NCBI RefSeq assembly: GCF_913055165.1
Contig: NZ_CAJXJS010000012.1
Location: 1 to 64,000, forward strand
Direction: 5' to 3'
Origin: an uncultured Devosia sp.
Lineage (GTDB): Bacteria; Pseudomonadota; Alphaproteobacteria; Rhizobiales; Devosiaceae
DNA: 64,000 nucleotides
Positions 8,453 to 17,233 of the stretch are shown piece after piece (the first letter of the stretch is position 1; each line of letters begins with the position of its first letter). The notes beneath the pieces were generated by a model, which saw only the letters and a list, made by a program, of their open reading frames with translations, did no database searches and had not been told where the DNA came from. Position numbers and translations under genes: made by a program.

Positions 8453-9193
8453 ATGAGCGCATTGAGACTGGACGGCGTGAGTAAGCACTTCGGTGCTATT
8501 CAGGCCCTGAATGACGTATCTCTGGCGATTGAGCCGGGTGAAGTTGTGGGATTGATGGGGGACAACGGGGCGGGCAAGTCGACCCTGGTCAAAGTCATTG
8601 CCGGCAATTTCGCTCCAACCAGCGGTGCGCTCTATGTGGGGGATCGAAAGGCGGAGTTTCACAAGCCACGCGACGCTCAGCGCGCCGGCATTGAGGTCGT
8701 CTATCAGGATCTCGCCCTGTGCAACAATCTATCGGCAGCGTCCAATGTGTTTCTGGGGCGGGAGCTGCTGCGCAAGATCGGGCCGCTGCGGCTCATTGAT
8801 TATTCCGGCATGCACGCCAAGTCGGCGCAGCTCTTCGCTCGCCTCAAGTCCGAGACAAGGCCGCGCGATCTGGTGCATCGGATGTCCGGTGGACAGAGGC
8901 AGGCCGTAGCCATTGCGCGGACCCTGCTCACCGATGCGCGGATCGTGCTGATGGACGAGCCCACGGCGGCCATTTCCGTTCGTCAGGTCACAGAGGTGCT
9001 CAACCTCATTCGCAACCTGCGGGACCATGGAATCGCGGTGGTCCTGATCAGTCACCGCATGCCGGACGTTTTCGAAGTCGCGGACAAGATAGCGGTGCTG
9101 CGCCGTGGCCGGTTGGTTGCGAGCAAGCGCGCCGCCGAGTCGTCACCAGAAGAAGTGACCGGATTGATTACCGGGGCCATCGAGGCCGCCTGA
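8453..9193 (+). CDS. CUT2-type sugar ABC transporter ATPase, single-domain (FrcA-like)
   Basis: A 246-residue ATPase with one nucleotide-binding domain: Walker A GDNGAGKST (about residues 38-46), Q-loop VVYQDLALCNN, signature MSGGQRQ, Walker B IVLMDEPTAAIS and switch histidine ISHRMPD. It is half the length of RbsA proteins, like FrcA of the fructose importer of Sinorhizobium. ATG 8453 is preceded by AAGGGAGG. The permease follows after 19 bases. It is closely similar to the ATPase at 13626-14369, so the two systems look like duplicates. Confidence 0.9.
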   Translation: MSALRLDGVSKHFGAIQALNDVSLAIEPGEVVGLMGDNGAGKSTLVKVIAGNFAPTSGALYVGDRKAEFHKPRDAQRAGIEVVYQDLALCNNLSAASNVFLGRELLRKIGPLRLIDYSGMHAKSAQLFARLKSETRPRDLVHRMSGGQRQAVAIARTLLTDARIVLMDEPTAAISVRQVTEVLNLIRNLRDHGIAVVLISHRMPDVFEVADKIAVLRRGRLVASKRAAESSPEEVTGLITGAIEAA

Positions 9194-9212
9194 ACCGCCG
9201 AGGACAACACGA

Positions 9213-10217
9213 ATGTCGACCAATTCAACACTTGATGAAATCATCGGCGCATCCGAACACAAGAGCCTGCTCGCCCGGCTGTCGAGCCGGCAAACCTTCT
9301 GGGTCTTTCTTGCGGCTGTGCTGGCCTGCCTGGCGCTGACCCTGCTCACCGATACCTTTGCCACCGAGAGGAACCTGTTCAACGTCTCCCGCAATTTCGC
9401 CTTTGTGGGAATCATAGCCATCGGCATGACAGCCGTGATCGCCTCCGGCGGCATCGATCTCTCGGTTGGGTCGACGGTCGTCCTTTCTGCCATGACGATC
9501 GCGGTGATCATGTCAGGCGGAATGCCGATATGGATTGGCATACCCGTTGCCCTGCTGGCTGCGGTGGCGGTGGGGCTGGTGAACGGCATATTGATCGCCT
9601 ATGCGGGCATGCCCGCCTTCGTCGTGACGCTTGGCATGCTGTCACTGGCGCGAAGCCTGGCCATGGTGCTCTCCAACAACAAGATGATCTATGAATTTGG
9701 CCCGGATCACAGCTTGCTGCTGGGGCTCGGTGGAGGGTCCACCCTGGGCATGCCGAACCCGTTGATCGTTCTGGCTGTATTGGCCGTACTGACAGGCTTT
9801 GCCTTCCGGTGGACGCGCTGGGGCCAGCATCTGTTCGCCATGGGCGGCAATGAGCAGGCCGCCAAGCTGACCGGCATTGCGGTCAAGCCACTCAAGGTTT
9901 CGGTCTATGTGTTTTCAGCTTTTACGGCCGGTATCACCGGTATTCTGGAAGTGGGCTGGCTGGGTGGGGTGACCACCAATCTCGGTCAGGCCATGGAGCT
10001 GTCGGTAATCGCTGCGGCCGTGATTGGCGGCGCCAATCTGGCCGGCGGTGTTGGCACCGCGTTTGGGGCGGTGGTCGGGGCGCTGCTGATCGAGGTCATC
10101 CGCAACAGCCTGATCCTGCTCGGTATCAGCACCTTCTGGCAGGGCGCCTTTGTTGGCTCGTTCATCGTCATTGCCGTGGCGTTCGATCGCCTGCGCAGCG
10201 CACGCTCGTCCGAGTGA
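9213..10217 (+). CDS. CUT2-type sugar ABC transporter permease (FrcC-like)
   Basis: A 334-residue inner-membrane permease with the RbsC-family signature ASGGIDLSVGS near residue 83, ten or so hydrophobic segments, and the conserved AAAVIGGANLAGGVGTAFGAVVGALLIEVIRNSLIL near the C-terminus. It is co-transcribed with the single-domain ATPase upstream. Together with the divergent binding protein (7170-8156) it makes one complete importer. It is strongly similar to the permease at 12598-13626. Substrate unknown, fructose/mannose/ribose class. Confidence 0.9.
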   Translation: MSTNSTLDEIIGASEHKSLLARLSSRQTFWVFLAAVLACLALTLLTDTFATERNLFNVSRNFAFVGIIAIGMTAVIASGGIDLSVGSTVVLSAMTIAVIMSGGMPIWIGIPVALLAAVAVGLVNGILIAYAGMPAFVVTLGMLSLARSLAMVLSNNKMIYEFGPDHSLLLGLGGGSTLGMPNPLIVLAVLAVLTGFAFRWTRWGQHLFAMGGNEQAAKLTGIAVKPLKVSVYVFSAFTAGITGILEVGWLGGVTTNLGQAMELSVIAAAVIGGANLAGGVGTAFGAVVGALLIEVIRNSLILLGISTFWQGAFVGSFIVIAVAFDRLRSARSSE

Positions 10218-10247
10218 GGCCAGGCACGTTCGGGGCAGGGCGGTCGT

Positions 10248-11312
10248 TTACTCGGCCGCCCCCTCCAGCGCTGGCTGACGCGTGCCCAGCGTCGACTCGC
10301 GCTCGATCAATTCGCACTCGACCTTGATGCGCTTGGGACCTGTCGTCAGGCCATTGACTGCGTCCAGCAACAGTTCGGCCGCTGTCTGCCCCATTTCGTA
10401 TTGGGGTAGCACCAGGGTGGTCAGCGGCGGGTGCAGGAAGCGCGCGATTTCGCGGTCGTCATATCCGATCACCGCAACATCATCAGGTATCTTCAGCCCA
10501 AGTTGCTTGAGCGCGTCGAAACAGCCCATGGCCATGAGATCGTTCGCGCAGAAGATGGCATCGGGCGGATTGTCCAGAGCCATGAGTTCGAGCGTCATCT
10601 GAAAACCTGACGAGGGCTCCCAGTTCCCGGGTTTGACCAGGTCCGGATCAAACAGGATGTCGTGCGATGTGAGGGCTTGCTTGTATCCCTTGAGGCGGTC
10701 CCGGGGATTATCCAGGCCGCGCTGCCCGTTGATCATGCCGATCCGTCTGCGACCCAGACCAATCAGGTGCTCGGTGGCGACCCTGCCGCCCAACAGGTCC
10801 GCCGGCAGCACTGAAGGCAGAACGCCGTTCTGGTCATAGCAGTTCACCAGAACGGCCTGATGTTCGGCAAAAGCGGCCGGCAGGTTGACCTGACGGGTCA
10901 GGATGGTGCCATAGATGATGCCCAAAATCGGCTGGTCGACCAGGTTCGTCAGAAGGCCCTCTTCGAATTCGGCATCGCCATGACTGACGGCCATGAGCAC
11001 GTTCACACCATAGTCGAGTGCCTTGTCCCGGGCACCTTCGAAGGCAAGGGTCATCCACGGATCGGTGGATGCTTCGTCCGCGACAAACAGGATTGTCGCC
11101 TGGTCATTGCGGGCGGATTTTGGGCTGCGACGGACGAATTTATAGTTGAGCCTGTCAGCTGCTTCCATGACGCGCTTGCGGGTTTCGTCGCTCAGGCGGG
11201 CAAGCTTGCTGCCGTTCAGGACGAGGGAAACAGTGGCTTGTGAGACGCCTGCAGCCGATGCGACGTCCATCATTGTGGGTCGGCTACCGCGGGGGCGCTT
11301 CGAAGTGGACAT
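10248..11312 (-). CDS. LacI-family transcriptional regulator
   Basis: A 354-residue repressor. An N-terminal helix-turn-helix and hinge helix (PTMMDVASAAGVSQATVSLVLNGSK, then ARLSDETRKRVMEAADRLNYK) precedes a periplasmic-binding-like sugar domain (ATILFVADEASTDPWMTLAFEGARD; AIFCANDLMAMGCFDALKQLG; VAVIGYDDREIARFLHPPLTT). It lies between two paralogous sugar importers, converging with one (8453-10217) and following the end of the other (11534-14369). It probably controls one or both in response to their sugar. Its own operator is not evident. Confidence 0.9.
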   Translation of the reverse strand: MSTSKRPRGSRPTMMDVASAAGVSQATVSLVLNGSKLARLSDETRKRVMEAADRLNYKFVRRSPKSARNDQATILFVADEASTDPWMTLAFEGARDKALDYGVNVLMAVSHGDAEFEEGLLTNLVDQPILGIIYGTILTRQVNLPAAFAEHQAVLVNCYDQNGVLPSVLPADLLGGRVATEHLIGLGRRRIGMINGQRGLDNPRDRLKGYKQALTSHDILFDPDLVKPGNWEPSSGFQMTLELMALDNPPDAIFCANDLMAMGCFDALKQLGLKIPDDVAVIGYDDREIARFLHPPLTTLVLPQYEMGQTAAELLLDAVNGLTTGPKRIKVECELIERESTLGTRQPALEGAAE

Positions 11313-11415
11313 GGCTCCGCTGAAAACTCCAATGCATGGCAGGCATTGCGAGCTTGGTGGATGGCAAATCCGAGAAAGTCAAGTTGGACGCCGTTGCTGT
11401 CGCGGTGGCTAATGG

Positions 11416-11441
11416 ACAAAAAAGCCCCGCAGATGCGGGGC
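11416..11441 (-). terminator. Rho-independent terminator of the 14369-11534 importer operon
   Basis: On the minus strand the stem GCCCCGC/GCGGGGC (7 bp, loop ATCT) is followed by TTTTTTGT. It lies about 90 bases past the stop of the binding-protein gene at 11534 and before the LacI gene, so it separates the two transcripts. Confidence 0.85.
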
Positions 11442-11500
11442 CAGTTGCCGGCCAAAAAATGCGACGTGATTGGCCTTTGGGAGATCCAGGAACAAGGGTT

Positions 11501-11526
11501 GTCCGGGGTGGCGGACCACCCCGGAC
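11501..11526 (-). other. Hairpin after the binding-protein gene
   Basis: A perfect 11-bp stem GTCCGGGGTGG/CCACCCCGGAC with a 4-nt loop, 7 bases beyond the stop codon at 11534. There is no T-run; the true terminator lies further on (11416-11441). A 3'-end hairpin of this kind usually protects the message from 3' exonucleases. Confidence 0.7.
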
Positions 11527-11533
11527 ATAAGGT

Positions 11534-12475
11534 TTAGTTCAGGAACTGATCGACGTTCTCCTGGGTGACGACGTCGTTGCCCGTGTAGATGATCTCGTCG
11601 ACAGTCTCGCCATTCTTGATGGCAAGCAGCGTGTCCATGGCCTTCTGACCCATCTCATAGGGGCGCTGGCCGACGAGGCCATGTGCATAGCCTTCCTTGA
11701 GCAGTTCGAGCTGCTGGGGAAGGGTGTCCGCCACCACCAGAGCGAGTTCACCGCTGTCCACTTCCGCCTTGTACTGGTCGACAAAGTTCTTCCAGCCGTC
11801 GGGCGCGAACATGGGCCAGCCACCGACCGGCACGATGGCCGAGATATCCGGATTGGCGGTCTTGAGATCGCCCATCTGCTGCACGGCAAGGGCGATATCG
11901 TCGTTCGAGAAGGTCGGCGAACCGGGCACTTCGGTCCAGTTCGAACCGGCAAGGGCCTCACGCACGCCATCGACGCGCAGGGCCAGGTTCGGTGCGGCGG
12001 CTCCTCCGGAGATCATGCCATAGGTGCCACCATCGGGCGCCACCTGCAGCAGCAGCTTGCCCAAGTCTTCACCGAACAGCTTGTTGTCGGTGCCGACATA
12101 GGCGGTGCGGGTGCTGTCGGGGGCATCGGAATCGAAGGTGATAACAGCAATGCCAGCCTCAGTGGCACGGTCGATGACGGTGGTGGCGGCGGCAATGTCC
12201 GACACTGAAATGGCCAGACCGTCGACGCCCTGAGTGATCAGATCCTCGATGATCTGGGCCTGGGTGGTGGCTTCGTGCTCGACCGGGCCGATATAGAGGC
12301 AGGTCACATTGCCCAGTTCAGCGGCCCGGGCCTCGCAACCGTCGCGGGCCAGGTCAAAGAACGGATTGTTCATTGCCTTGGGCACGACAGCGAAGGTGTA
12401 GCTGTCCTGGGCAATGGCGGTACCGCCGAGGAACATGGTGGCGATCGTACCGAGCACGATTGCAGTTTTGGTCAT
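11534..12475 (-). CDS. CUT2-type sugar ABC transporter periplasmic binding protein
   Basis: A 313-residue periplasmic binding protein. It starts at ATG 12475, directly behind GGAGGAG; the frame is open for another 141 codons upstream but that part is a shadow of the permease gene. The signal peptide is MTKTAIVLGTIATMFLGGTAIAQ. The mature part is SYTFAVVPKAMNNPFFDLARDGCEARA, with a second Cys in VTCLYIGP, as in the paralogue at 7170-8156. The ligand-domain motif EDLITQGVDGLAISVSD is present. It is the last gene of the ATPase-permease-binding protein operon and is bracketed by hairpins. Confidence 0.92.
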   Translation of the reverse strand: MTKTAIVLGTIATMFLGGTAIAQDSYTFAVVPKAMNNPFFDLARDGCEARAAELGNVTCLYIGPVEHEATTQAQIIEDLITQGVDGLAISVSDIAAATTVIDRATEAGIAVITFDSDAPDSTRTAYVGTDNKLFGEDLGKLLLQVAPDGGTYGMISGGAAAPNLALRVDGVREALAGSNWTEVPGSPTFSNDDIALAVQQMGDLKTANPDISAIVPVGGWPMFAPDGWKNFVDQYKAEVDSGELALVVADTLPQQLELLKEGYAHGLVGQRPYEMGQKAMDTLLAIKNGETVDEIIYTGNDVVTQENVDQFLN

Positions 12476-12492
12476 AATAGTCTCCTCCGTTG

Positions 12493-12553
12493 GGCTTGCC
12501 CCCGGGCAAGCCGCTTCTGTTGCCAGCGGATGTCTCCGCTGGCCATTTGACAC
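12493..12553 (-). other. Two hairpins between permease and binding-protein genes
   Basis: The 122-base spacer between the permease stop and the binding-protein start holds two stems: GGCTTGCC/GGCAAGCC (8 bp, 12493-12512) and a perfect 9-bp stem GCCAGCGGA/TCCGCTGGC (12532-12553). There are no T-runs. They may mark an RNA processing point that lets the binding-protein message outlive the permease message. Confidence 0.6.
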
Positions 12554-12597
12554 CCGGCCCAGCCCCCTCGGCCGGACAGGGCGATCTCGATGTAAAC

Positions 12598-13626
12598 TCA
12601 GCCGTTGCGCGACGAGCGCAGCCGGTCCACCAACACGGCGGCAACGATGATCGCGCCCACCAGGGTCTGCTGCCAGTAGGGGTCGACGCGCGCCAGGACC
12701 AGTCCGTTTCGGATCACCTCGATGAGGATGCAACCGATAATGGCCCCGGCCGCCCCGCCGACGCCACCCGCCAGGTTGGCGCCGCCGATCACGGCAGCCG
12801 CGATAATGGTCAGCTCGTACGCGGTGGCGAGATTGGCCGGAGCCGAGCCGAGCCAGCCGGAAATGATGATGCCATTGACCCCGGCGGCCAGCGAACACAG
12901 CACGTAGACCTGGATCTTGACCCGATCGACCGCGACGCCAGTCAGCCGCCCAGCATTCTCATTGCTGCCGATGGCAAAGACATGTTTGCCCCAGGCCGTG
13001 TGGTTGAGCGCCACCCACATGATTGCCGCACAGATGATCAGGTAGAAGAAAGCCACGGGCACTTCGCCGAACTTGCCTGCGGTGACAGCAAGGAAGAGTT
13101 CCTTGTCCGGTCCGGCGGGGAATGTGCCGCGGCCCTGAGTGGCCACATAGACCAGGCCACGCACCATGGAGAGTGTGCCCAGCGTGGTCACGAATGGACT
13201 GAGCTTGAGCTTGGCGATTGCCACTCCATTGAACAGACCTACGGCCGCCGCGGCGGAAAGACCTGCAACAAGGGATATCAGGAGCGCGCTGCCGGCAAAG
13301 GGATAGAATTCGGCCGTGTTCAGGCCGTTCATTGTCAGGGAAGTGATGGTGGCGGCCAGAGCAATTGTCGACCCCACGGACAGGTCGATCCCCCCTGTAA
13401 TGATCACCAGCGTTATGCCCAGCGTGGCAATGGCGATGAAGGAGAAATTGCGGGTGATATTGGAGACATTGCCGCTGGTCAGAAAGTTGGGTGACAGGAA
13501 GCTCATGACGATGATGAGCAGGATCAGCGCCGCCAGCACATAAGCCGACTGGCTGGCCAGGAATCCGCGCTGCCAGAAGCGGGTGCGTCCCACATTGGTG
13601 AATGTCGTGGCATGGGTGTCAGTCAT
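12598..13626 (-). CDS. CUT2-type sugar ABC transporter permease (FrcC-like)
   Basis: A 342-residue inner-membrane permease with TGGIDLSVGS near residue 79 and AAAVIGGANLAGGVGGAAGAIIGCILIEVIRNGLVL near the end. It is very similar in sequence to the permease at 9213-10217. The ATG at 13626 is preferred over the GTG one codon earlier because AAGGAGG stands 7 bases before it; either way it overlaps the ATPase stop. It works with the 13626-14369 ATPase and the 11534-12475 binding protein. Confidence 0.9.
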   Translation of the reverse strand: MTDTHATTFTNVGRTRFWQRGFLASQSAYVLAALILLIIVMSFLSPNFLTSGNVSNITRNFSFIAIATLGITLVIITGGIDLSVGSTIALAATITSLTMNGLNTAEFYPFAGSALLISLVAGLSAAAAVGLFNGVAIAKLKLSPFVTTLGTLSMVRGLVYVATQGRGTFPAGPDKELFLAVTAGKFGEVPVAFFYLIICAAIMWVALNHTAWGKHVFAIGSNENAGRLTGVAVDRVKIQVYVLCSLAAGVNGIIISGWLGSAPANLATAYELTIIAAAVIGGANLAGGVGGAAGAIIGCILIEVIRNGLVLARVDPYWQQTLVGAIIVAAVLVDRLRSSRNG

Positions 13627-14369
13627 CACGCAGCCTCCTTGGCGCCGGTGATCAGCGCTGTGACTTCTTCAGGCGAGGATGCAGTAATGGCCTTGTCAGC
13701 GACCTTGGTGCCCCGGCGCATGACGATGACGCGTTCGCACACCGCGAAGACGTCGGGCATGCGGTGGGAGATCAGGATGACAGCAATGCCGGCCTCTTTG
13801 AGGCGGTGAATAAGGTTCAACACCTCGGCGACTTGCCGCACCGAGATGGCAGCGGTGGGCTCGTCCATCAGGATCAGCTTGGCATCGGACAGCCGGGTGC
13901 GGGCGATCGCGACAGCCTGGCGCTGTCCGCCAGACATCTGCCGCACATAGTCGTCCGCGCGTGTCTCAGACTTGAGCTCGGCAAAGAGTTCGGCCGCCCG
14001 GGCGTTCATGGCGGCATGCCGCAGGAAGCGGAGTGGTCCAATCTGGCGCTTGAGTTCCCGGCCCAGGAAGATGTTCTCGGCGGCAGTCAGATTGTCGGCC
14101 AGAGCGAGATCCTGGTAAACGGTCTCGATGCCTAGCCGCCGGGCTTCGCCCGGGCTGTGGATATGGGCACGACTTCCCGAGAAGTGCAGCGTACCGGCGG
14201 TCGGCTGATAGATGCCCGATATGATCTTGACCAGCGTCGACTTGCCGGCGCCATTATCTCCCATCAGGCCGACGACCTCGCCGGGCTGAATGGTAAAACT
14301 GACATCGGAGAGCGCTCGGATGGCGCCGAACTCCTTGGTCACGCCTGATAGTTCCAGTAGTGCCAACAC
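13626..14369 (-). CDS. CUT2-type sugar ABC transporter ATPase, single-domain (FrcA-like)
   Basis: A single-domain ATPase with Walker A GDNGAGKST, YQDLALADNLTAAENIFLGREL, signature MSGGQRQ, Walker B LILMDEPTAAIS and ISHRMPD. I start it at GTG 14369 (MLALLELSGVTKEFG), which has a strong GGGGAGG just upstream and gives 247 residues, like the 246-residue paralogue at 8453. An ATG 18 codons earlier (14423) adds a non-conserved leader. It is the first gene of the minus-strand operon ATPase-permease-binding protein. Confidence 0.9.
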   Translation of the reverse strand: MLALLELSGVTKEFGAIRALSDVSFTIQPGEVVGLMGDNGAGKSTLVKIISGIYQPTAGTLHFSGSRAHIHSPGEARRLGIETVYQDLALADNLTAAENIFLGRELKRQIGPLRFLRHAAMNARAAELFAELKSETRADDYVRQMSGGQRQAVAIARTRLSDAKLILMDEPTAAISVRQVAEVLNLIHRLKEAGIAVILISHRMPDVFAVCERVIVMRRGTKVADKAITASSPEEVTALITGAKEAA

Positions 14370-14662
14370 GTCCTCCCCTTGTTGGCGACATTCATGTGGG
14401 AGGTTTTGTTTGAGGCTGGACAAGGCAAGACCACTCAGAGCCGCTTTTGACGCGGTTGAGATGTCACCCCTACAGCCTATCCTCCTCTTCCTGCTGAAAT
14501 CGTTACCACGCTCGCATTAGTGTTACAATACGATAAATGCCACTGCGCGGTCCTGCGCCCCACGTGCTTCAGCATGCTCGAAGGAAAACGCAAACCAGGT
14601 GCATGCGTTCCGGCGCAGAAGGCAGTCGTTGCCTGGCCGGTCTCGATGTGCAAAGGTGCCTA

Positions 14663-14678
14663 TTGCATACGAATGCAA
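14663..14678. promoter_or_regulatory. LacI-type operator (site A), overlapping a -35 element
   Basis: TTGCATACGAATGCAA is palindromic except for one base pair and has the central CG usual for LacI-family operators. The identical 16-mer recurs at 23990-24005. Its TTGCAT can serve as -35, with TATGCA at 14685-14690 as -10 (16-base spacer). It is centred 121 bases before the ATG of the binding-protein gene at 14792. The regulator encoded at 22872-23942 is the likely ligand. Confidence 0.7.
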
Positions 14679-14686
14679 GTATGCTA

Positions 14687-14700
14687 TGCATACGTATGCA
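14687..14700. promoter_or_regulatory. LacI-type operator (site B), perfect 14-bp palindrome
   Basis: TGCATACGTATGCA is a perfect palindrome with central CG, centred 23 bases downstream of site A (about two helical turns). It covers most of the predicted -10, so repressor bound here would block initiation. Two sites on one promoter suggest cooperative binding. Confidence 0.75.
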
Positions 14701-14791
14701 ATAGGTAGGAACGCTGCAGAGTTGCGGCAGCCGGATGCCCGGTTTTCGCAGCGAGGGTGGGTACCAGGTACCCAAAGTCAGGAGAAACAAC

Positions 14792-16030
14792 ATGAAGCCC
14801 CTTATCACACTCGCCATATCGGCGACTGCCCTGGCCCTGGGAACGGGCGCCGCCTTCGCCGACTGTGGGATCGAGGCCGGTTCGGTCCGCATTCTCAGCA
14901 ATGACTTTGAGGCATTGCGCACGATCAATGCCACTGCTCAGGAATGCGCTTCCGACGCCGTGGTGGTGACTGCCAACGCGACGGCCGAGCACAAGGAAAT
15001 CCAGGTACCGGCCCTGACCATCAATCCAGCCGAATACACCGTGGCGGTTGTGGCCAACAATTCCATCGTGCCGCTGCTCAATGCGGACCTGATCCGGCCA
15101 CTCGATGATCTGGTCGCCAAATACGGCCAGGACCTGCAGCCCAGCCAACTGGTCAAGATCGACGGCAAGATCATGGCCATCGCCTTTATGGGCAATGGTC
15201 AGCACATGTTCTATCGCAAGGACATTCTGGAAGAGGCCGGTATCGAGCCTCCCAAGAGCTATGACGAGGTGCTGGCCGCCGCCGCTGCCATCAAGGAAGC
15301 GGGGTTGATGGAGTATCCGCTGGCGGCCTCGGTCAAACCCGGCTGGGACCTCGCGGCGGAATTCGTCAACAACTACCTGGGCACAGGCGGCGAGTTCTTT
15401 GCCCCAGGCAGCGCCGAGTTGACCATCGACAATGAAAACGGGCGCGAAGCCCTGCGGGTCATGCGTGAAATGACCGCCTATATGGATCCTGATTACCTCA
15501 CTTATGACGCCACCGAGATCCAGAAGGAATATGAAGCCGGCAATGTCGCCATCATGAATGAGTGGGGGTCGCTGGCTGGCGCCATTCTTGACGACGAAGG
15601 CGCAGTGGACGGCGTGGTCGAGAACACTGTTCTGACTGCCGCGCCCACCATCGGCGGCGGTTCCACGCCGGCAGCGGCGCTGTGGTGGGACGGGTTCACC
15701 ATCGCCAAGAATATCTCGGATGAAGACGCTGAAGCCTCCTTCCGGGCCATGGTTCACGGCGTTTCCCCGGACATGATGATGGCCAATAAGGATGTCGCCA
15801 CGTGGCTGATCGCGGGCTACGAACCCGGTCCGGCCGCAGTCGGTGTCATTGCCAATGCCAATGGTGGTGCGCGCCCCTATCCGATGCAGCCCTATATGGG
15901 ACTGCTGCACACCGCGCTCTCTACTGAACTGGCTGAATTCATGGCTGGCAGTGAGGATGCCGACCAGGCACTTGCAGACGTCAAGGCCGCCTACGACACT
16001 GCTGCCCGCGGCGCTGGGTTCCTTCAATAA
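14792..16030 (+). CDS. CUT1-type ABC transporter extracellular solute-binding protein
   Basis: A 412-residue family 1 solute-binding protein (MalE/UgpB fold). ATG 14792 is chosen because AGGAGAAA lies just upstream and the signal peptide MKPLITLAISATALALGTGAAFA follows. Recognisable parts are MAIAFMGNGQHMFYRKDILEEAGIEPPKSYDEVLAAAAAIKEAG and VAIMNEWGSLAGAILDDEGA. It is the first gene of the plus-strand operon with two permeases, an ATPase and an amidase. The ligand is unknown; the amidase downstream hints at an amide-bearing compound instead of a plain sugar. Confidence 0.88.
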   Translation: MKPLITLAISATALALGTGAAFADCGIEAGSVRILSNDFEALRTINATAQECASDAVVVTANATAEHKEIQVPALTINPAEYTVAVVANNSIVPLLNADLIRPLDDLVAKYGQDLQPSQLVKIDGKIMAIAFMGNGQHMFYRKDILEEAGIEPPKSYDEVLAAAAAIKEAGLMEYPLAASVKPGWDLAAEFVNNYLGTGGEFFAPGSAELTIDNENGREALRVMREMTAYMDPDYLTYDATEIQKEYEAGNVAIMNEWGSLAGAILDDEGAVDGVVENTVLTAAPTIGGGSTPAAALWWDGFTIAKNISDEDAEASFRAMVHGVSPDMMMANKDVATWLIAGYEPGPAAVGVIANANGGARPYPMQPYMGLLHTALSTELAEFMAGSEDADQALADVKAAYDTAARGAGFLQ

Positions 16031-16051
16031 GTTCTTCCTCCAGCAAGCTGC

Positions 16052-16077
16052 GCCTCCTCCCGTACGCGGGAGGAGGC
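16052..16077 (+). other. Intercistronic hairpin after the binding-protein gene
   Basis: A perfect 11-bp stem GCCTCCTCCCG/CGGGAGGAGGC capped by a TACG tetraloop, 21 bases after the stop at 16030 and about 120 bases before the permease start. There is no T-run. It is probably an mRNA stabiliser that raises binding-protein yield over the permeases. Confidence 0.75.
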
Positions 16078-16199
16078 TCCCCGCTCGCGCTGCGCAACTG
16101 AAAGTTCGCTGCTAGCGAAGGGCCGAACGCAGGTTTTGCACCATGGGCTCGCCCGTTCCGTTCTGATGCCGACAGGCTAGGCACTCTGAGGAGGCAGGC

Positions 16200-17231
16200 A
16201 TGCCGCACAAGACATTCTTTGCTTTCATCCTGCCATCGCTGATTGCCATGGTGCTGTTCATTGCCCTGCCGATCGTGTCGGTCGTGCTGCAGTCGCTCTA
16301 TGTCAGTCATGAGCAGGTCATGGTGGAGGTCGAGAACTGCCAACCCTTCGGCGGCTGTACAAGCGAATTGCGCGTCGATTCAGAGGCCACTGCCGCGCTG
16401 CGAGATGCACAACCGCTGGGGCGGTTCAACGGTCTGGGCACCTATGTCGACCGGGCCCACCTGGCAAGCGCCGAGCTGGGTGCTATCCTCTCGTCCGATC
16501 GCGGCTTGCCGGCGAAATGGGCACAGATCCTCAACTTGCCCTTCTACAAGGCGCTGATTTTCACCCTGGTCTATTGCTTTGTCGTGACGCCGCTGGCCAT
16601 GGCGCTGGGCTTTAGCATCGCGCTGGCGGTCAATGCCCTGCCCAAGGTGACCAAGGGGCCGATCATCTTCTTCTCGCTTCTGCCCATGATCATCACGCCG
16701 CTGATCGGCTCGTTGATCCTTTATTGGATGCTCAGCCCTAATGGCATTCTGGGCGCAACCATCCAGCATATTTTCAGCGACCCGACCCTGTCGCTGCGCG
16801 CCTCCCCGGCGCTCACCTGGGGCGCGTTGCTGACCTATGGCGTCTGGACCAATGCACCGTTCTCCTTTGTGGTGTTTTATGCCGGTCTGCAGACCGTGCC
16901 GGGAGACACGCTGGAATCGGCGATGATCGATGGCGCCTCACGCTGGGAGCGCATCCGCTTCGTCATCATCCCACACCTTGCCCCGCTCGCAACCTTCGTG
17001 GCGCTGGTGCAGCTGATGGACAATTTCCGCGTCTTTGAACCCATTGTGGGGTTCTCGGCCGAAGCCAATGCCACCTCCCTGAGCTGGCTGATCTATAACG
17101 ATCTGAGCGGGGACGCGCAGCAGTTCGGCTCGGCCGGAGCCACCTCGGTGCTGACAATTATCGGGGTCGTCATCCTGCTTTCGCCGGTGCTGGTGCGCAC
17201 CTGGCGTGAATTCAAGCACAAGGCGGTGTGA
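16200..17231 (+). CDS. CUT1-type ABC transporter permease (MalF-like)
   Basis: A 343-residue permease with a hydrophobic N-terminus and a roughly 80-residue periplasmic segment after the first span (NCQPFGGCTSELRVDSEATAALRDAQPLG). The EAA loop reads ESAMIDGASRWERIRFVIIPHLAP. ATG 16200 follows GAGGAGGC. It pairs with the permease at 17234-18118 to form the channel for the binding protein at 14792. Confidence 0.88.
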   Translation: MPHKTFFAFILPSLIAMVLFIALPIVSVVLQSLYVSHEQVMVEVENCQPFGGCTSELRVDSEATAALRDAQPLGRFNGLGTYVDRAHLASAELGAILSSDRGLPAKWAQILNLPFYKALIFTLVYCFVVTPLAMALGFSIALAVNALPKVTKGPIIFFSLLPMIITPLIGSLILYWMLSPNGILGATIQHIFSDPTLSLRASPALTWGALLTYGVWTNAPFSFVVFYAGLQTVPGDTLESAMIDGASRWERIRFVIIPHLAPLATFVALVQLMDNFRVFEPIVGFSAEANATSLSWLIYNDLSGDAQQFGSAGATSVLTIIGVVILLSPVLVRTWREFKHKAV

Positions 17232-17233
17232 TC

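Larger units (their letters stand above)
14370..14791. promoter_or_regulatory. Divergent control region between two importer operons
   Basis: A 422-base gene-free stretch. The left part must promote the minus-strand ATPase operon, but I see no convincing -35/-10 there. The right part holds two LacI-type operators (14663-14678 and 14687-14700) and a plus-strand promoter overlapping them. After the operators comes a leader of about 90 bases. It contains GGGTACC-A-GGTACCC (14759-14773), a 7-bp inverted repeat ending 7 bases before the ribosome site AGGAGAAA of the downstream binding-protein gene, so it could influence translation. Confidence 0.6.

Noticed and set aside
12476-12898. A 141-codon N-terminal extension of the binding protein at 11534
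   Set aside because: The extension is out-of-frame permease DNA. A ribosome site and a signal peptide mark ATG 12475 as the start.
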